A stretch of 33,947 bases of DNA from a bacterium (GTDB taxonomy: Bacteria; Bacillota_I; Bacilli_A; RF39; UBA660). The notes beneath the pieces were generated by a model. The model had not been told where the DNA came from. It ran no database searches and saw only the letters and a list, made by a program, of their open reading frames with translations. The position numbers and the translations under genes were made by a program. The stretch is from the NCBI GenBank assembly GCA_019421005.1, contig JAHZGA010000009.1:1-33947 (forward strand), read 5' to 3'. Of the stretch, positions 16,301-24,794 are shown piece after piece. Positions within the stretch are counted from its first letter, which is position 1. Each line of letters opens with the position of its first letter.

Positions 16301-16320
16301 CCATGGCACGGTAATCGAAC
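16301..16320 (-). other. tRNA 3'-end-like fragment near the element boundary
   Basis: The minus strand reads GTTCGATTACCGTGCCATGG. The GTTCGATT run looks like a tRNA T-loop and GCCATGG like an acceptor strand, but the upstream bases do not complete a T-stem and no cloverleaf can be drawn. It sits between the last recombinase gene and host sequence, so it may be an attachment-site relic. Weak evidence. Confidence 0.25.
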
Positions 16321-16400
16321 GAGTTTCCAAATTACAATTTACCACTTATTAAATTTCCTTTGCTGTTTAAATTATACTATATATTTATAATTTTGACAAC

Positions 16401-18089
16401 CTAGTTAGCAAAACTTTCACTAACTTTTTTTAATAAATTAGTTGGCTCTGTTAAGTATAAATATATAGTCTTTTCTTTTTCAATAACACTTTTTGGTTTT
16501 ACTTTGATTATCTTAAATAATAATACATCTAAATAATAATCATAATCTTCTGATAATGTATATACCATTATCTTATGCTTTTTCTTTAATAATTCAATAT
16601 ATTCCAAAGCATCTTTTTCATGCTTCATTGTTGATATTGAAGCCTTATATACACCAGTACCAATTATTTTATCAACCATATTTCCATTAGTATAATCTAA
16701 TAGTTCATTAACTTTATTTGGTTTTAATTTTAAATCTGTTATCTCAACCGATGTTATTTTATTTCTTGATGTCTTATATTCCTTAATTGTTATTTTATCT
16801 ACATACTTTCCTATAAACTCACATTTTGTTTCATAAGATGTCATATTCCATAGTTCGTTTAAATCATTTTTAGTTAATGCTTTCCTTTTTTCTTCAATGA
16901 TACTTTCATCTATTGCAAATCTTAACCTATGATCTAATCTACAATTATTAAAATCATTTGCTGTCTTTTTATCAGTTATATAATAGTTCTCACTAATCAA
17001 ATTAGATAATTCAAATAGGTTATTTAACTCACTCATAAGAGCCTTTTCTATAAGTTCTTCTCTAATATATGTTCCACAGTCTTTGCACTTATAATAAAGG
17101 TAATCTTTTTTCATTTTATTTTTACAACCATTACAAGCCATTATTCTTCCACATTTAGGACATACTAATCTTTGTATAAATAAATATCTTTTCGACCTAT
17201 AATAATTTCTACCATTTCTAAATATCATATCTTGGCAATCATTAAATAAATCTTCTGATACTATTTTAGGAACAACATTTTCTATTTCTATCGTTTCTTT
17301 ATTATCTAAACTTTTTCTATATTCGTAAGTACCTATATAAGATTTATTATTTAATATGCAAGATATGGAACTATCAGTCCAACTCCTATATGTTATTTTT
17401 TCTTCATTTGTTTCTTTATCTTTTTTTATTGATGATATTACATTAGGATACTTTTCTTTTAATATATTTGATATTTGAAAATATGTTTTTCCACTCGCAC
17501 AAAGTTCAAATATTTCTTTAACTATTTTTGCTTCATCTTCGTTTATAATCCATTCTTTAAGTTTTTTTCCATCTTCATCTAATTTTGTTTTATAACCAAG
17601 AGGAGGCTTACCACCAAAATGACCTTTATTAACTGCACTTTCAACTCCGACCAATGTTCTTTCTTTTATTAGTTCTCTTTCAAATTGAGCAAATATACCT
17701 AATATACGAGCAAACATCATACCCGCTGCACCATTTGTATCTATCTTTTCACATAAGAACTCAATACCACAATTATATTTCTTTATCTCATTAAAGAAAG
17801 TTTCAAAATCAACTATACTACGACTTATTCTATCCATTTTAAAAGCCATTATTAAATTAAATCTCTTTTTCTTCATATCTTTAATCATTTGTTGATATGC
17901 TGGTCTATTTTCAGTAGACTTACCACTAATACCAGCATCAGTATATACTTTAAATACTTTATAATTATTTGCTTCACACATTGCTCTTAATCTTTTTTCT
18001 TGTTCTTCTAATGAATGACCTTCTCTGGCTTGGTCTGTTGTACTAACCCTTGTATATATAGCAACTAATTTTTCTTCATTATTCATCAT
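16401..18089 (-). CDS. Large serine recombinase (integrase/transposase), element 1
   Basis: This large serine recombinase of about 562 aa probably catalyses integration and excision of the element. The resolvase catalytic domain occupies about residues 5-150: nucleophile Ser16 in IYTRVSTTDQ, then FKMDRISRS and FARILGIFAQFERELIKERT. The recombinase domain follows (GGKPPLGYKT to about 290). Next is a zinc ribbon, CPKCGRIMACNGC...CKDCG (about 325-360). The C-terminal part is shorter than in phage integrases. The ATG at 18089 is supported by AGGTGG 5 nt upstream, and another ATG follows directly. The gene overlaps the preceding resolvase-domain gene by 11 bp, and the three genes from 18824 down form an operon. 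Confidence 0.92.
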   Translation of the reverse strand: MMNNEEKLVAIYTRVSTTDQAREGHSLEEQEKRLRAMCEANNYKVFKVYTDAGISGKSTENRPAYQQMIKDMKKKRFNLIMAFKMDRISRSIVDFETFFNEIKKYNCGIEFLCEKIDTNGAAGMMFARILGIFAQFERELIKERTLVGVESAVNKGHFGGKPPLGYKTKLDEDGKKLKEWIINEDEAKIVKEIFELCASGKTYFQISNILKEKYPNVISSIKKDKETNEEKITYRSWTDSSISCILNNKSYIGTYEYRKSLDNKETIEIENVVPKIVSEDLFNDCQDMIFRNGRNYYRSKRYLFIQRLVCPKCGRIMACNGCKNKMKKDYLYYKCKDCGTYIREELIEKALMSELNNLFELSNLISENYYITDKKTANDFNNCRLDHRLRFAIDESIIEEKRKALTKNDLNELWNMTSYETKCEFIGKYVDKITIKEYKTSRNKITSVEITDLKLKPNKVNELLDYTNGNMVDKIIGTGVYKASISTMKHEKDALEYIELLKKKHKIMVYTLSEDYDYYLDVLLFKIIKVKPKSVIEKEKTIYLYLTEPTNLLKKVSESFAN

Positions 18090-18486
18090 TTTCACCACCT
18101 ATCATATTAGGTAATAACGAAATAAATCTTAAAAGTATTTTTCCTACAGCATTTTTTGAATTGATATCTTCATTTAAACATATCAAATTACAATTATTAT
18201 TTTCTAATAATTTAATAACCTTTTCAAGTTTAATAATTGTTCTTCCTAATCTACTCATATCTCGTACTATTATGGTATCAAACATATTTTTCTTTAGGTC
18301 ATTTAATAATTTATTATAATTTGGTCTATTATCATCTAAACCACTATAACCATTATCTATATATATTTTGTATATTTCATAATTGTTTTCATTACAGTAA
18401 TTTTTTAATATTTCTTTTTGCTTTTTTATTTCAATTCGATTTTTACTTGCAACTCTACAATAAATTGCTACTTTTTTATTTTCCAT
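18079..18486 (-). CDS. Resolvase-domain-only serine recombinase, atypical active site
   Basis: This 135-aa protein consists of little more than the N-terminal catalytic domain of serine recombinases. It has YIDNGYSGLDDNRPNYNKLL and IIVRDMSRLGRTIIKLEKVI. There is no DNA-binding recombinase domain or zinc ribbon after residue 130. The nucleophile motif, normally Y-x-R-V-S, reads Y-C-R-V-A-S: Ala replaces the catalytic Ser and a Ser follows. The Arg/Asp residues of the second motif remain. It may be a partner or regulator of the large recombinase translated right after it (11-bp overlap), or active through the shifted Ser. Its ATG directly abuts the end of the 112-aa gene. Confidence 0.82.
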   Translation of the reverse strand: MENKKVAIYCRVASKNRIEIKKQKEILKNYCNENNYEIYKIYIDNGYSGLDDNRPNYNKLLNDLKKNMFDTIIVRDMSRLGRTIIKLEKVIKLLENNNCNLICLNEDINSKNAVGKILLRFISLLPNMIGGENDE

Positions 18487-18824
18487 TATTTCAATTCTCC
18501 TTTCAATTTTTCTTCTTCATCTTTTTCTTTATCAGCCGATGTTTCAAATAGTTTTACTTTCTTTGGAATTTTAACGTTTGTATCTTTTGTTTTTGTATGC
18601 CTTTTAAATATTCGAAATCCCATTACTTTTTCCATTGTGACATAGACATTAGTAATCGTTTTTACATAGTTACCATTTTCATCATAAATAGGTTCTTCTT
18701 CGTATCTTACATTATCTTTGCCATATCTTTCTTCCCAGTTTATAGGAATTAAAGGTTTAGGCATTTTTTCTTCAATTTCATATATTTGTGGTACAAATAC
18801 CATTTTTGAATTTCTTCTTTTCAT
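18486..18824 (-). CDS. Hypothetical 112-aa protein, first gene of the recombinase operon
   Basis: Not a family I can name. The N-terminus (MKRRNSKMVFVPQIYEIEEK) resembles short leader proteins placed before serine-recombinase genes in Bacillota elements. The middle (EEPIYDENGNYVKTITNVYV) is beta-rich. The C-terminus is very charged (KEKDEEEKLKGELK). AAAGGAG lies before the ATG. It shares one base with the next gene, so translation of the recombinases is coupled to it. It could be an accessory DNA-binding or directionality factor, but nothing in the sequence proves that. Confidence 0.65.
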   Translation of the reverse strand: MKRRNSKMVFVPQIYEIEEKMPKPLIPINWEERYGKDNVRYEEEPIYDENGNYVKTITNVYVTMEKVMGFRIFKRHTKTKDTNVKIPKKVKLFETSADKEKDEEEKLKGELK

Positions 18825-18942
18825 ACACTAAAACTCCTTTCTTCATATTGAGTTTAGCAACTTTTTATGATATATTAGATATCAATATTGAAAATGTTTT
18901 TGTATTTACATTTTCCATATATTTCAAAAGGAATGATAGTTA
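18825..18942. promoter_or_regulatory. Divergent control region between recombinase operon and zinc-ribbon gene
   Basis: The 118-bp AT-rich gap separates divergent genes. It contains an inverted repeat GAAAATGT/ACATTTTC (about 18890-18915) and a second partial dyad around GATATC (about 18866-18882). Promoter boxes cannot be assigned confidently. The dyads could bind an element-encoded regulator. Confidence 0.3.
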
Positions 18943-19794
18943 ATGAATTATGGTAAGGAATTTATATTATTTGAAAATATGAGTACCAAAGAAATAAGTA
19001 TTAAAAATAATAATAAGCATTATAAATTAGGTTTTGAAACTGCCTTTGATGTTTTAACCAAAGAACAACAATTATTGTTAGATAAATTATTTAATTATGC
19101 TAATAGTTTTAATTCAGGTTATGTTGATAGCATTGTTTGGTATTCTTTTTTAGCCACATCAAATATTGAATTGCCACTTATAAAAGAACAATATAAATAC
19201 AATAATATTGATAACATAAAAGATATAGATATATCAGTACAAAGAAGTGGAAGAAATATAAATAGCCATTTAACTAAAAATGATTTTACTGATAATAATT
19301 TATATCAAATGAAAAAGACACCATTATTTCAAATTTCTAATAATGAAAATATGAATAATGATGATTTTTGTATGATATTGCAAAAGACTATTTACTATAA
19401 AACTGATACTGAATTTTTATTAGGTTTATTACATTCTATTTTTTCCACAGCAAAGCGATATTATTTAAAGAAATGTAATAGATGTGAAAAATACTATATA
19501 ACTAATAAAACTGATAATTGTTATTGTAATAGGGAATATGAGTATAATAATAAAACTATATCTTGCAGTGATATTGCTAAAATTCTAAAAAAATCTTATG
19601 CCTATGTTGAATTAAATAAAAAACATAAATCTTTCTTACAAACATTAAATAAAAATAAAAATGTTAAAACTGAATATATTGAAACATATAAAATTGAGCA
19701 TAAGAAAAGAGTAAAAGAGTATGTTAGAACTATGAATATCAATGCACTAAAAGATTTTATAAATACATATGAAGAATTACACCAATATAACTAA
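18943..19794 (+). CDS. Zinc-ribbon protein of unknown function (DUF6076-like)
   Basis: This 283-aa protein has an alpha-helical N-terminal two-thirds and a cysteine cluster at about residues 177-207: KKCNRCEKYYITNKTDNCYC, then NREYEYNNKTISCSDI. The spacing C-x2-C-x13-C-x-C resembles the zinc-ribbon of DUF6076-type proteins common in Bacillota mobile elements; I assign the family tentatively and know no function. The last 80 residues are lysine-rich and helical. AAAGGA lies about 10 nt before the ATG. It is the only plus-strand gene in this part of the element, and its stop overlaps the stop of the resolvase gene by 4 bp. Confidence 0.65.
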   Translation: MNYGKEFILFENMSTKEISIKNNNKHYKLGFETAFDVLTKEQQLLLDKLFNYANSFNSGYVDSIVWYSFLATSNIELPLIKEQYKYNNIDNIKDIDISVQRSGRNINSHLTKNDFTDNNLYQMKKTPLFQISNNENMNNDDFCMILQKTIYYKTDTEFLLGLLHSIFSTAKRYYLKKCNRCEKYYITNKTDNCYCNREYEYNNKTISCSDIAKILKKSYAYVELNKKHKSFLQTLNKNKNVKTEYIETYKIEHKKRVKEYVRTMNINALKDFINTYEELHQYN

Positions 19795-20384
19795 TATTTA
19801 TTAACCATATTATAAAATGTACTTGGTTTAAGACCTAATTGTTCTATTGCTTCTTTTGTCTTAATTTCTTTATTCTTCCATTTACTAACCACAATATCAA
19901 AGTTTTGTGGTTTTTCTATTGTTGGTCTACCAAATTTAATTCCTTTATTCTTTGCTGTTGATATACCTTCTTTTTGTCTTTGCTTAATAAAAGTTCTTTC
20001 TTGCTCTGCGACATAAGATAATATTTGTAAAATTAAATCACTAATAAATGTACCTAATAAATCTTTATTTTTAGTAGTATCTAATAATGGCATATCTATA
20101 ACTACAATATCAGCATTAATATTCTTTGTAATATCTTTCCACTCATCAATAATCATATTATAATTTCTTCCAAGTCTATCAATACTTTTAATAACTAAAA
20201 TATCATTTTCCCTTAATATATGTTTTAAGATACTATATTGCTCTCTATCAAAATCTTTTCCACTTTGTTTATCTATGTAAATATCTCTTTCATCAATGCC
20301 ATAATCTTTGAATGCTACTATTTGTCTTTCTTCATTTTGTTCTTTACTACTGACCCTTGCATAACCAAATATTTTATTTTTCAT
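19791..20384 (-). CDS. Small serine resolvase/invertase (Hin/Tn3-resolvase type)
   Basis: This 197-aa serine recombinase has the classic small layout. The catalytic domain has nucleophile Ser in FGYARVSSKEQNEERQ, IDRLGRNYNMI, and FISDLILQILSYVAEQERTF leading into the E helix (IKQRQKEGISTAKNKGIKFG). The motif GRPTIEKP is followed by a C-terminal HTH (TKEAIEQLGLKPSTFYNMVN). Such enzymes resolve plasmid multimers or invert DNA; with a Rep gene on the same element, multimer resolution is a reasonable inference. I saw no obvious invertible segment beside it. It lies 10 bp downstream of the 76-aa gene, probably in one transcript. Confidence 0.9.
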   Translation of the reverse strand: MKNKIFGYARVSSKEQNEERQIVAFKDYGIDERDIYIDKQSGKDFDREQYSILKHILRENDILVIKSIDRLGRNYNMIIDEWKDITKNINADIVVIDMPLLDTTKNKDLLGTFISDLILQILSYVAEQERTFIKQRQKEGISTAKNKGIKFGRPTIEKPQNFDIVVSKWKNKEIKTKEAIEQLGLKPSTFYNMVNKY

Positions 20385-20394
20385 AACATAAAAC

Positions 20395-20625
20395 CTACCT
20401 TGCTAAATAATTGCTTGTTTCTCTATATATCTTATCAATGATGTCACAATCAAAAGTTTTATAGAAATCTACCATTATATTTTTCTTTCTTAATTCATCA
20501 ATAAAATTAGAACAAGCAATAGTATATGGGAAATCATCTTCATTTTCTTCAATCCCGGTTAATAGAGTATCAATATAATCATCACATACAGAAGATACTA
20601 TTTTTCTTAACGCAAATCTTTCCAT
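20395..20625 (-). CDS. Hypothetical 76-aa acidic protein
   Basis: This short protein beginning MERFALRKIVSSVCDDYIDT has a helical, acidic profile. I recognise no domain. The start is the ATG at 20625, preceded by a near-perfect AAGGAGGTGG; the frame continues seven codons further up but without a ribosome site there. It precedes the small resolvase by 10 bp. A terminator separates it from the KAP gene upstream. It may be an accessory factor of the resolvase or an element maintenance protein. Confidence 0.65.
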   Translation of the reverse strand: MERFALRKIVSSVCDDYIDTLLTGIEENEDDFPYTIACSNFIDELRKKNIMVDFYKTFDCDIIDKIYRETSNYLAR

Positions 20626-20756
20626 TTTATGCCACCTCCTTACCATATGAAGAATAATTATATGATACTTTCTTCATTCTTAAAAGGCTTTTTCTTTAAA
20701 AAGGTTATGAATAACTTTTTACATATCCAAAAAAAGAAATAGGGACTTTATTACAT

Positions 20757-20792
20757 AAAAAAGAGACTTAATTTCATATAAAATTAAATCTC
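20757..20792 (-). terminator. Intrinsic terminator after the KAP NTPase gene
   Basis: On the minus strand GAGATTTAATTT pairs with AAATTAAGTCTC (one mismatched or wobble pair) over a 6-nt loop and is followed by six T. A further outer pairing, ACTTTATT/AATAAAGT, flanks it. It separates the KAP gene from the 76-aa/resolvase genes. Confidence 0.75.
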
Positions 20793-20816
20793 CAATAAAG
20801 TGTACTTTTTTAATTA

Positions 20817-23345
20817 TTATAATTTTTCATAATCAACCTTTTCTTTATAATCTCTATTATTCCCAGAATTATTATATAAAAATAATACTTTTTCTTGTTC
20901 TGAATTTAAGTCATAATTAACTTTTTTTAATATACTGTCTACTTTTTCTCTAGTAGTATATAATTTTAAATTTTCATTTGAAAAATCATATCTTTCGTCC
21001 ATTCCGTAATAAGTTGTTATAAACATCCCTAAGAATTTAAATATTGTTTTATTATTAACATATGACATAACATATTTTTTTAATTTTTCTTTATCTTCTA
21101 TATTTTTATATAATAACCAAAAATACCTTCTACTATTTTCAGCATTAAAAATATTTACTTTATTATTTATATCTAATTCTAATTTCTCTTCTAGTTTTCC
21201 TTTACCATAATTATATATAAATTCTTTATGACTATTTTGTTCATATTTATCTGGTTTTAACCATCTCAATACTTCTTCTAATAAGAAATAATCTTTTTCA
21301 TATATTAAGTCTATATATTCTTTTTGCTTACCTTGTTCTTGTTCATCATCTATAATAGATGATAATAATATTTTAGCTCTATCACAAGAATTAAGTCCTA
21401 AAAATCTGATGCCATCTTCATACTTATCAATATTATCTAAAACATAATCAAATATGGAAGAACTATCACTTATTTCTTTTATGCGAATATTTAATAATTC
21501 AAATAATAAATCATGGTTATTAGGATTAACTTTTCTAATTATATAATTAAATTCTTTTTCTATTTTTTTACCATTATTTACATTAGTTATAAAATCATTA
21601 ACCAAAATATTTAACTCTGTAAAAAATGAGTGCCTAATAGTAAAATAGTTCTTAAAAAATCTACCATTATAACATCTTCTATTTTTTATTGAGTTAATTC
21701 TATCATCATTAACTACATAATAATATTTTTCCTTAATCGGCTGATTATCATCATATTTTTTTACATTTGGAAAAACATAGCATAATAATTCTTTTATTTT
21801 TTCATCTTTAAATAAATCGTCAAAAAAATGTTTTGCTTCTTCATTATATTTTTCTGGCCATATATATTCATATTCCATACCATAATTACTATCTTCTGAT
21901 ATAAAATACTTTGAATTGTTATATATATTATTATATAATGTGATATCTTTAAATTTGATAAATTCTAATACTAAATAATCAGAAATATCTAATTTTAAAA
22001 TATAAAGAAACTTAATAGATGTTGAAATGGAATTTATAAACCTTATTACTTCTCGTAAATCTTCAAAATTATTAAATATTAAATTTGATATTTTTGAAAA
22101 ATGATTTTTGTCAGTAATGTCTATATTATAAATATTTAGTAGATTAGATAAACATTTTGTTCCAATATCAATAATCTTTTCTTTTTCTATAATTGGAACA
22201 TACACCTTATCTTGCACTATCTTATTCAAATAATCGCTATCTATTTTTAGTTCTTGTTCAAATATTTTTTTAATTCTTGTTTCATCATAACTTAATATAT
22301 AAACGATGTTATCAAAATCAAAAATATTTTTAACCATTTTAAATGTAAATAATATTTCTTCTTTGCCTAATCTATCAATATCATCAATAACAATAATTAT
22401 TTTTTTATCGTTATATTTAATAATATCATTTATTTGTTTTTTTATTGTTTCTAATTCTTGCTCATCATCTTCAGCAAAAATAGTAGGTAATGAAATATTA
22501 GTTGTCCTTTCTATCATATTGAAAATTACCTTTTCATATTTTTTTATCATACTTTTATAATTAACATAACCATAATTTTTGCCAATAAGTTTAAATATAT
22601 AATTATAAAAACCTCTAAATAAACTAATCTTATTGTCATATTTCCAAGGACTAAAGGTATCAATTAAACAAATATTACTACTATTAATTTTAAGTTTTAA
22701 TAAATTTATTATGCTGGTTTTACCACAACCCCATTTACCAATAAGAGATGTTACAAAAGTCTTTTTAGGATTACAGTGAAGTAAACTATCTCTAATACTA
22801 TCAGTAAATAAAGATAAATCTAATAAATCTTCATTTTCACTTTTTATTGCTTCTTCTTCAAGTAGAATGAAACTTTGATTTGTATTTTTAATTTTATTGT
22901 TATAAAGGTCATAAATATTATATATATTGCTGTGTTTATCATTACTTTTTTTACTAATTTTTTCTATATGAATTACTCGTATAATAACGATTAAAATATT
23001 AACTACTAATATCAAAAACAAAATATTTTTCCAATAAGAATAATATACAATATAGCCATATATAGATAATACTTCCGAAAATAGCAAGACAGTTATTATT
23101 TTATCAAAATAAGTCATTGTAGATAAAAATAATAAATTCCATAATTTTCTCTTAAATATTTCACATATAAAGTAAATTAGTATTAAAACTAATACTATCT
23201 CGGTATATATCATATTTTGTTCAGCAAATAATAAATTAGTTATATCTAAATAATCTAAAATAAAAATTATTGAACTGACTATGAAAGAAGTGAAAACTAT
23301 TGAATAAAGGTTAAAAAAACTATGTAATTTCTTAAAATAATTCAT
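20817..23345 (-). CDS. Membrane-anchored KAP family P-loop NTPase
   Basis: This KAP-family STAND-like NTPase has about 842 aa. Four hydrophobic helices occupy about residues 13-128. The KAP domain follows: Walker A IGKWGCGKTS (about 203-211), the post-Walker DTFSPWKYDN motif typical of KAP proteins, Walker B IIIVIDDIDRLGKEE (about 316-330), and a sensor region YILSYDETRIKKIFE. The remaining 450 residues are charged and helical with no domain I recognise. KAP proteins include the plasmid F phage-exclusion protein PifA and animal Kidins220; several act in phage defence. Here it would sit in the inner membrane facing the cytoplasm. The ATG at 23345 follows GGGTGAT. It has its own promoter and terminator. 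Confidence 0.88.
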   Translation of the reverse strand: MNYFKKLHSFFNLYSIVFTSFIVSSIIFILDYLDITNLLFAEQNMIYTEIVLVLILIYFICEIFKRKLWNLLFLSTMTYFDKIITVLLFSEVLSIYGYIVYYSYWKNILFLILVVNILIVIIRVIHIEKISKKSNDKHSNIYNIYDLYNNKIKNTNQSFILLEEEAIKSENEDLLDLSLFTDSIRDSLLHCNPKKTFVTSLIGKWGCGKTSIINLLKLKINSSNICLIDTFSPWKYDNKISLFRGFYNYIFKLIGKNYGYVNYKSMIKKYEKVIFNMIERTTNISLPTIFAEDDEQELETIKKQINDIIKYNDKKIIIVIDDIDRLGKEEILFTFKMVKNIFDFDNIVYILSYDETRIKKIFEQELKIDSDYLNKIVQDKVYVPIIEKEKIIDIGTKCLSNLLNIYNIDITDKNHFSKISNLIFNNFEDLREVIRFINSISTSIKFLYILKLDISDYLVLEFIKFKDITLYNNIYNNSKYFISEDSNYGMEYEYIWPEKYNEEAKHFFDDLFKDEKIKELLCYVFPNVKKYDDNQPIKEKYYYVVNDDRINSIKNRRCYNGRFFKNYFTIRHSFFTELNILVNDFITNVNNGKKIEKEFNYIIRKVNPNNHDLLFELLNIRIKEISDSSSIFDYVLDNIDKYEDGIRFLGLNSCDRAKILLSSIIDDEQEQGKQKEYIDLIYEKDYFLLEEVLRWLKPDKYEQNSHKEFIYNYGKGKLEEKLELDINNKVNIFNAENSRRYFWLLYKNIEDKEKLKKYVMSYVNNKTIFKFLGMFITTYYGMDERYDFSNENLKLYTTREKVDSILKKVNYDLNSEQEKVLFLYNNSGNNRDYKEKVDYEKL

Positions 23346-23362
23346 AAAATCACCCAAGTAAT

Positions 23363-23368
23363 ATTATA
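23363..23368 (-). promoter_or_regulatory. -10 box of the KAP NTPase gene
   Basis: TATAAT on the minus strand lies just downstream of the macro-gene terminator, with initiation expected near 23356. The transcript would begin almost at the ribosome site GGGTGAT, a very short leader. No clear -35 is visible. Confidence 0.5.
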
Positions 23369-23373
23369 TCATT

Positions 23374-23399
23374 AAAAAATGCCTTTTGTTTAGGCATTT
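23374..23399 (-). terminator. Intrinsic terminator at the end of the macro-domain gene
   Basis: AAATGCCT and AGGCATTT pair over a 7-nt loop and run into six T on the minus strand. The macro gene stop codon is in the loop region. Read-through into the KAP gene would need this hairpin to be leaky. Confidence 0.75.
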
Positions 23400-23890
23400 A
23401 CATATATTTCTTTTATTTCTTTATTAGGTAATACCAATGTAAAATCAATATTATATTGATTAACTAATATTTCTAATTTATCAGCAACTATTTTTCCAAT
23501 ATCATTATGTTTATAACCATGTACCCCAGTTCCTATACTTACGCTAATAATATTTTTATAATATTTTTGTTTTGCCCAAATAAAGATATTATTATAACTT
23601 TCTAATAGGTCATTAATAGGGTCTTTGCTTTGATAATATTTAGGGCAATAAATATGTAATATATCTATACCAATATTAAACCCAGGAGTAAATCTAATCT
23701 CATTAACTTTCATATTTTCTTTAAAGTGTTCTTTGCAATATTGTTCTAATAAATCTTTATCAGCCATTTTATATATTGCTCCACAAACACCACTACCATA
23801 TATCATATATTGATTAGCACTATTAACTATCAAATCTTTACCTTTTAAATAATCAAATATATTTCCACTTACAATATTTAACTTTCCCAT
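23390..23890 (-). CDS. Macro-domain (ADP-ribose binding) protein
   Basis: This stand-alone macro domain has about 166 aa. The ligand-loop motifs are clear: LNIVSGNIFD at the start, DLIVNSANQYMIYGSGVCGA (about residues 19-38), with the Gly-Ser-Gly loop that wraps the phosphates, and SIGTGVHGYKHNDIGKI for the second phosphate loop. The family binds or hydrolyses ADP-ribose, O-acetyl-ADP-ribose or ADP-ribosylated targets; the substrate cannot be deduced. The ATG at 23890 is used because AAGGTGTTT precedes it. A TATAAT at 23909-23914 may drive it. It sits between a predicted nuclease and a KAP NTPase, a context fitting a defence or NAD-signalling role, which is inference. Confidence 0.88.
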   Translation of the reverse strand: MGKLNIVSGNIFDYLKGKDLIVNSANQYMIYGSGVCGAIYKMADKDLLEQYCKEHFKENMKVNEIRFTPGFNIGIDILHIYCPKYYQSKDPINDLLESYNNIFIWAKQKYYKNIISVSIGTGVHGYKHNDIGKIVADKLEILVNQYNIDFTLVLPNKEIKEIYVNA

Positions 23891-24016
23891 AACAAACACC
23901 TTAACTTTATTATATCAATAATTTCTGTTTATTTCGCCCATAATTCGCTTTTAATAATAAAACAACATTATTTTATTATCACAACAATTATTAACCATTA
24001 TTACTCGTTTAATTAA

Positions 24017-24661
24017 CTAATTATTCTTTATTTCATTAATTACATATATAAATGTACCAGTATTCTCATTATCTAACTTACTATAACATTTCCAATTTAT
24101 GTTATAACTATTATTAAGAATAATAGGTTCTTCGCAATTCTTCATTGTTCCTTTACTTGCATTTTTGCTCCAAAACATTTTACCTTTTTTAACAATTCTA
24201 TCTTCTAATGAAAATTCGCTATATACACAATTATCTTTTAATGGTTTCTTCATATAACTTAAATCATTAGTTATAAACATTGTATAACCATTTCCAAAAT
24301 TATTAATATTATTTCTTACTTTTTCTATTCTCATTATATCTTTTAAATACAAATAACTATTAACATCTTTAGCACCATGATTTTTTAAATTGAATATTTC
24401 ATCATCAACAACTTTGGTACAACCTTTTGTCTTATATTTTAATTCAATAGGATACCATTTATTATTCATTATAACTAATATATCAATATGCATATTCAAA
24501 TCAAAAGTAGGGCAATATTCTAATCTTATTTTCGCATTAGGATAATTTTCTTTAATAGTCCAAGCAAGTTCTAATTGAAAATCGGCTTCTGACACAAATA
24601 TTTTTCTTCTTTCTTTTAATTTATCAACTATTAACCCCATATCTAAAACATTACTACCCAT
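24017..24661 (-). CDS. PD-(D/E)XK-like nuclease, 214 aa
   Basis: This hypothetical protein shows a PD-(D/E)XK core. A helix with acidic residues (EADFQLELAWTIKENYP) is followed by the strand MHIDILVI (Asp60), then KWYPIELKYKTK, giving E-L-K (Glu73, Lys75). LKNHGAKDVNSYLYLKDIMR follows as a conserved helix. This is the D-x(n)-E-x-K layout of restriction-like nucleases. I recall similar orphan proteins in gut Bacillota but no assigned function. AAGGAG precedes the ATG. It is divergent from an Xre regulator gene and 127 bp upstream of the macro gene. It may cut DNA in a defence system or act in element maintenance. Confidence 0.65.
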   Translation of the reverse strand: MGSNVLDMGLIVDKLKERRKIFVSEADFQLELAWTIKENYPNAKIRLEYCPTFDLNMHIDILVIMNNKWYPIELKYKTKGCTKVVDDEIFNLKNHGAKDVNSYLYLKDIMRIEKVRNNINNFGNGYTMFITNDLSYMKKPLKDNCVYSEFSLEDRIVKKGKMFWSKNASKGTMKNCEEPIILNNSYNINWKCYSKLDNENTGTFIYVINEIKNN

Positions 24662-24696
24662 ATTTTATGCTCCTTATAGTTATTTCATATAACTAC

Positions 24697-24705
24697 ATTA
24701 TAACA
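24697..24705 (-). promoter_or_regulatory. Extended -10 promoter of the predicted nuclease gene
   Basis: The minus strand reads TGTTATAAT. Just downstream is an inverted repeat TAGTTAT/ATAACTA (about 24676-24694) that could be an operator for the divergent Xre-type regulator. No convincing -35 was found. Confidence 0.55.
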
Positions 24706-24794
24706 CAAAATATATGTTTTTACACATATTAATATTAGTTAATATTGCTATCACTCAAACTTAATAATTTTAAAATTATATATAGGTGGTACTT

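Noticed and set aside
18237..18645. Plus-strand frames opposite the small recombinase genes
   Set aside because: Phe/Tyr-rich antisense shadows without start signals.
19791..20384. Invertible DNA segment controlled by the Hin-like resolvase
   Set aside because: I found no pair of inverted repeats flanking a promoter near the gene; resolution of multimers fits better.
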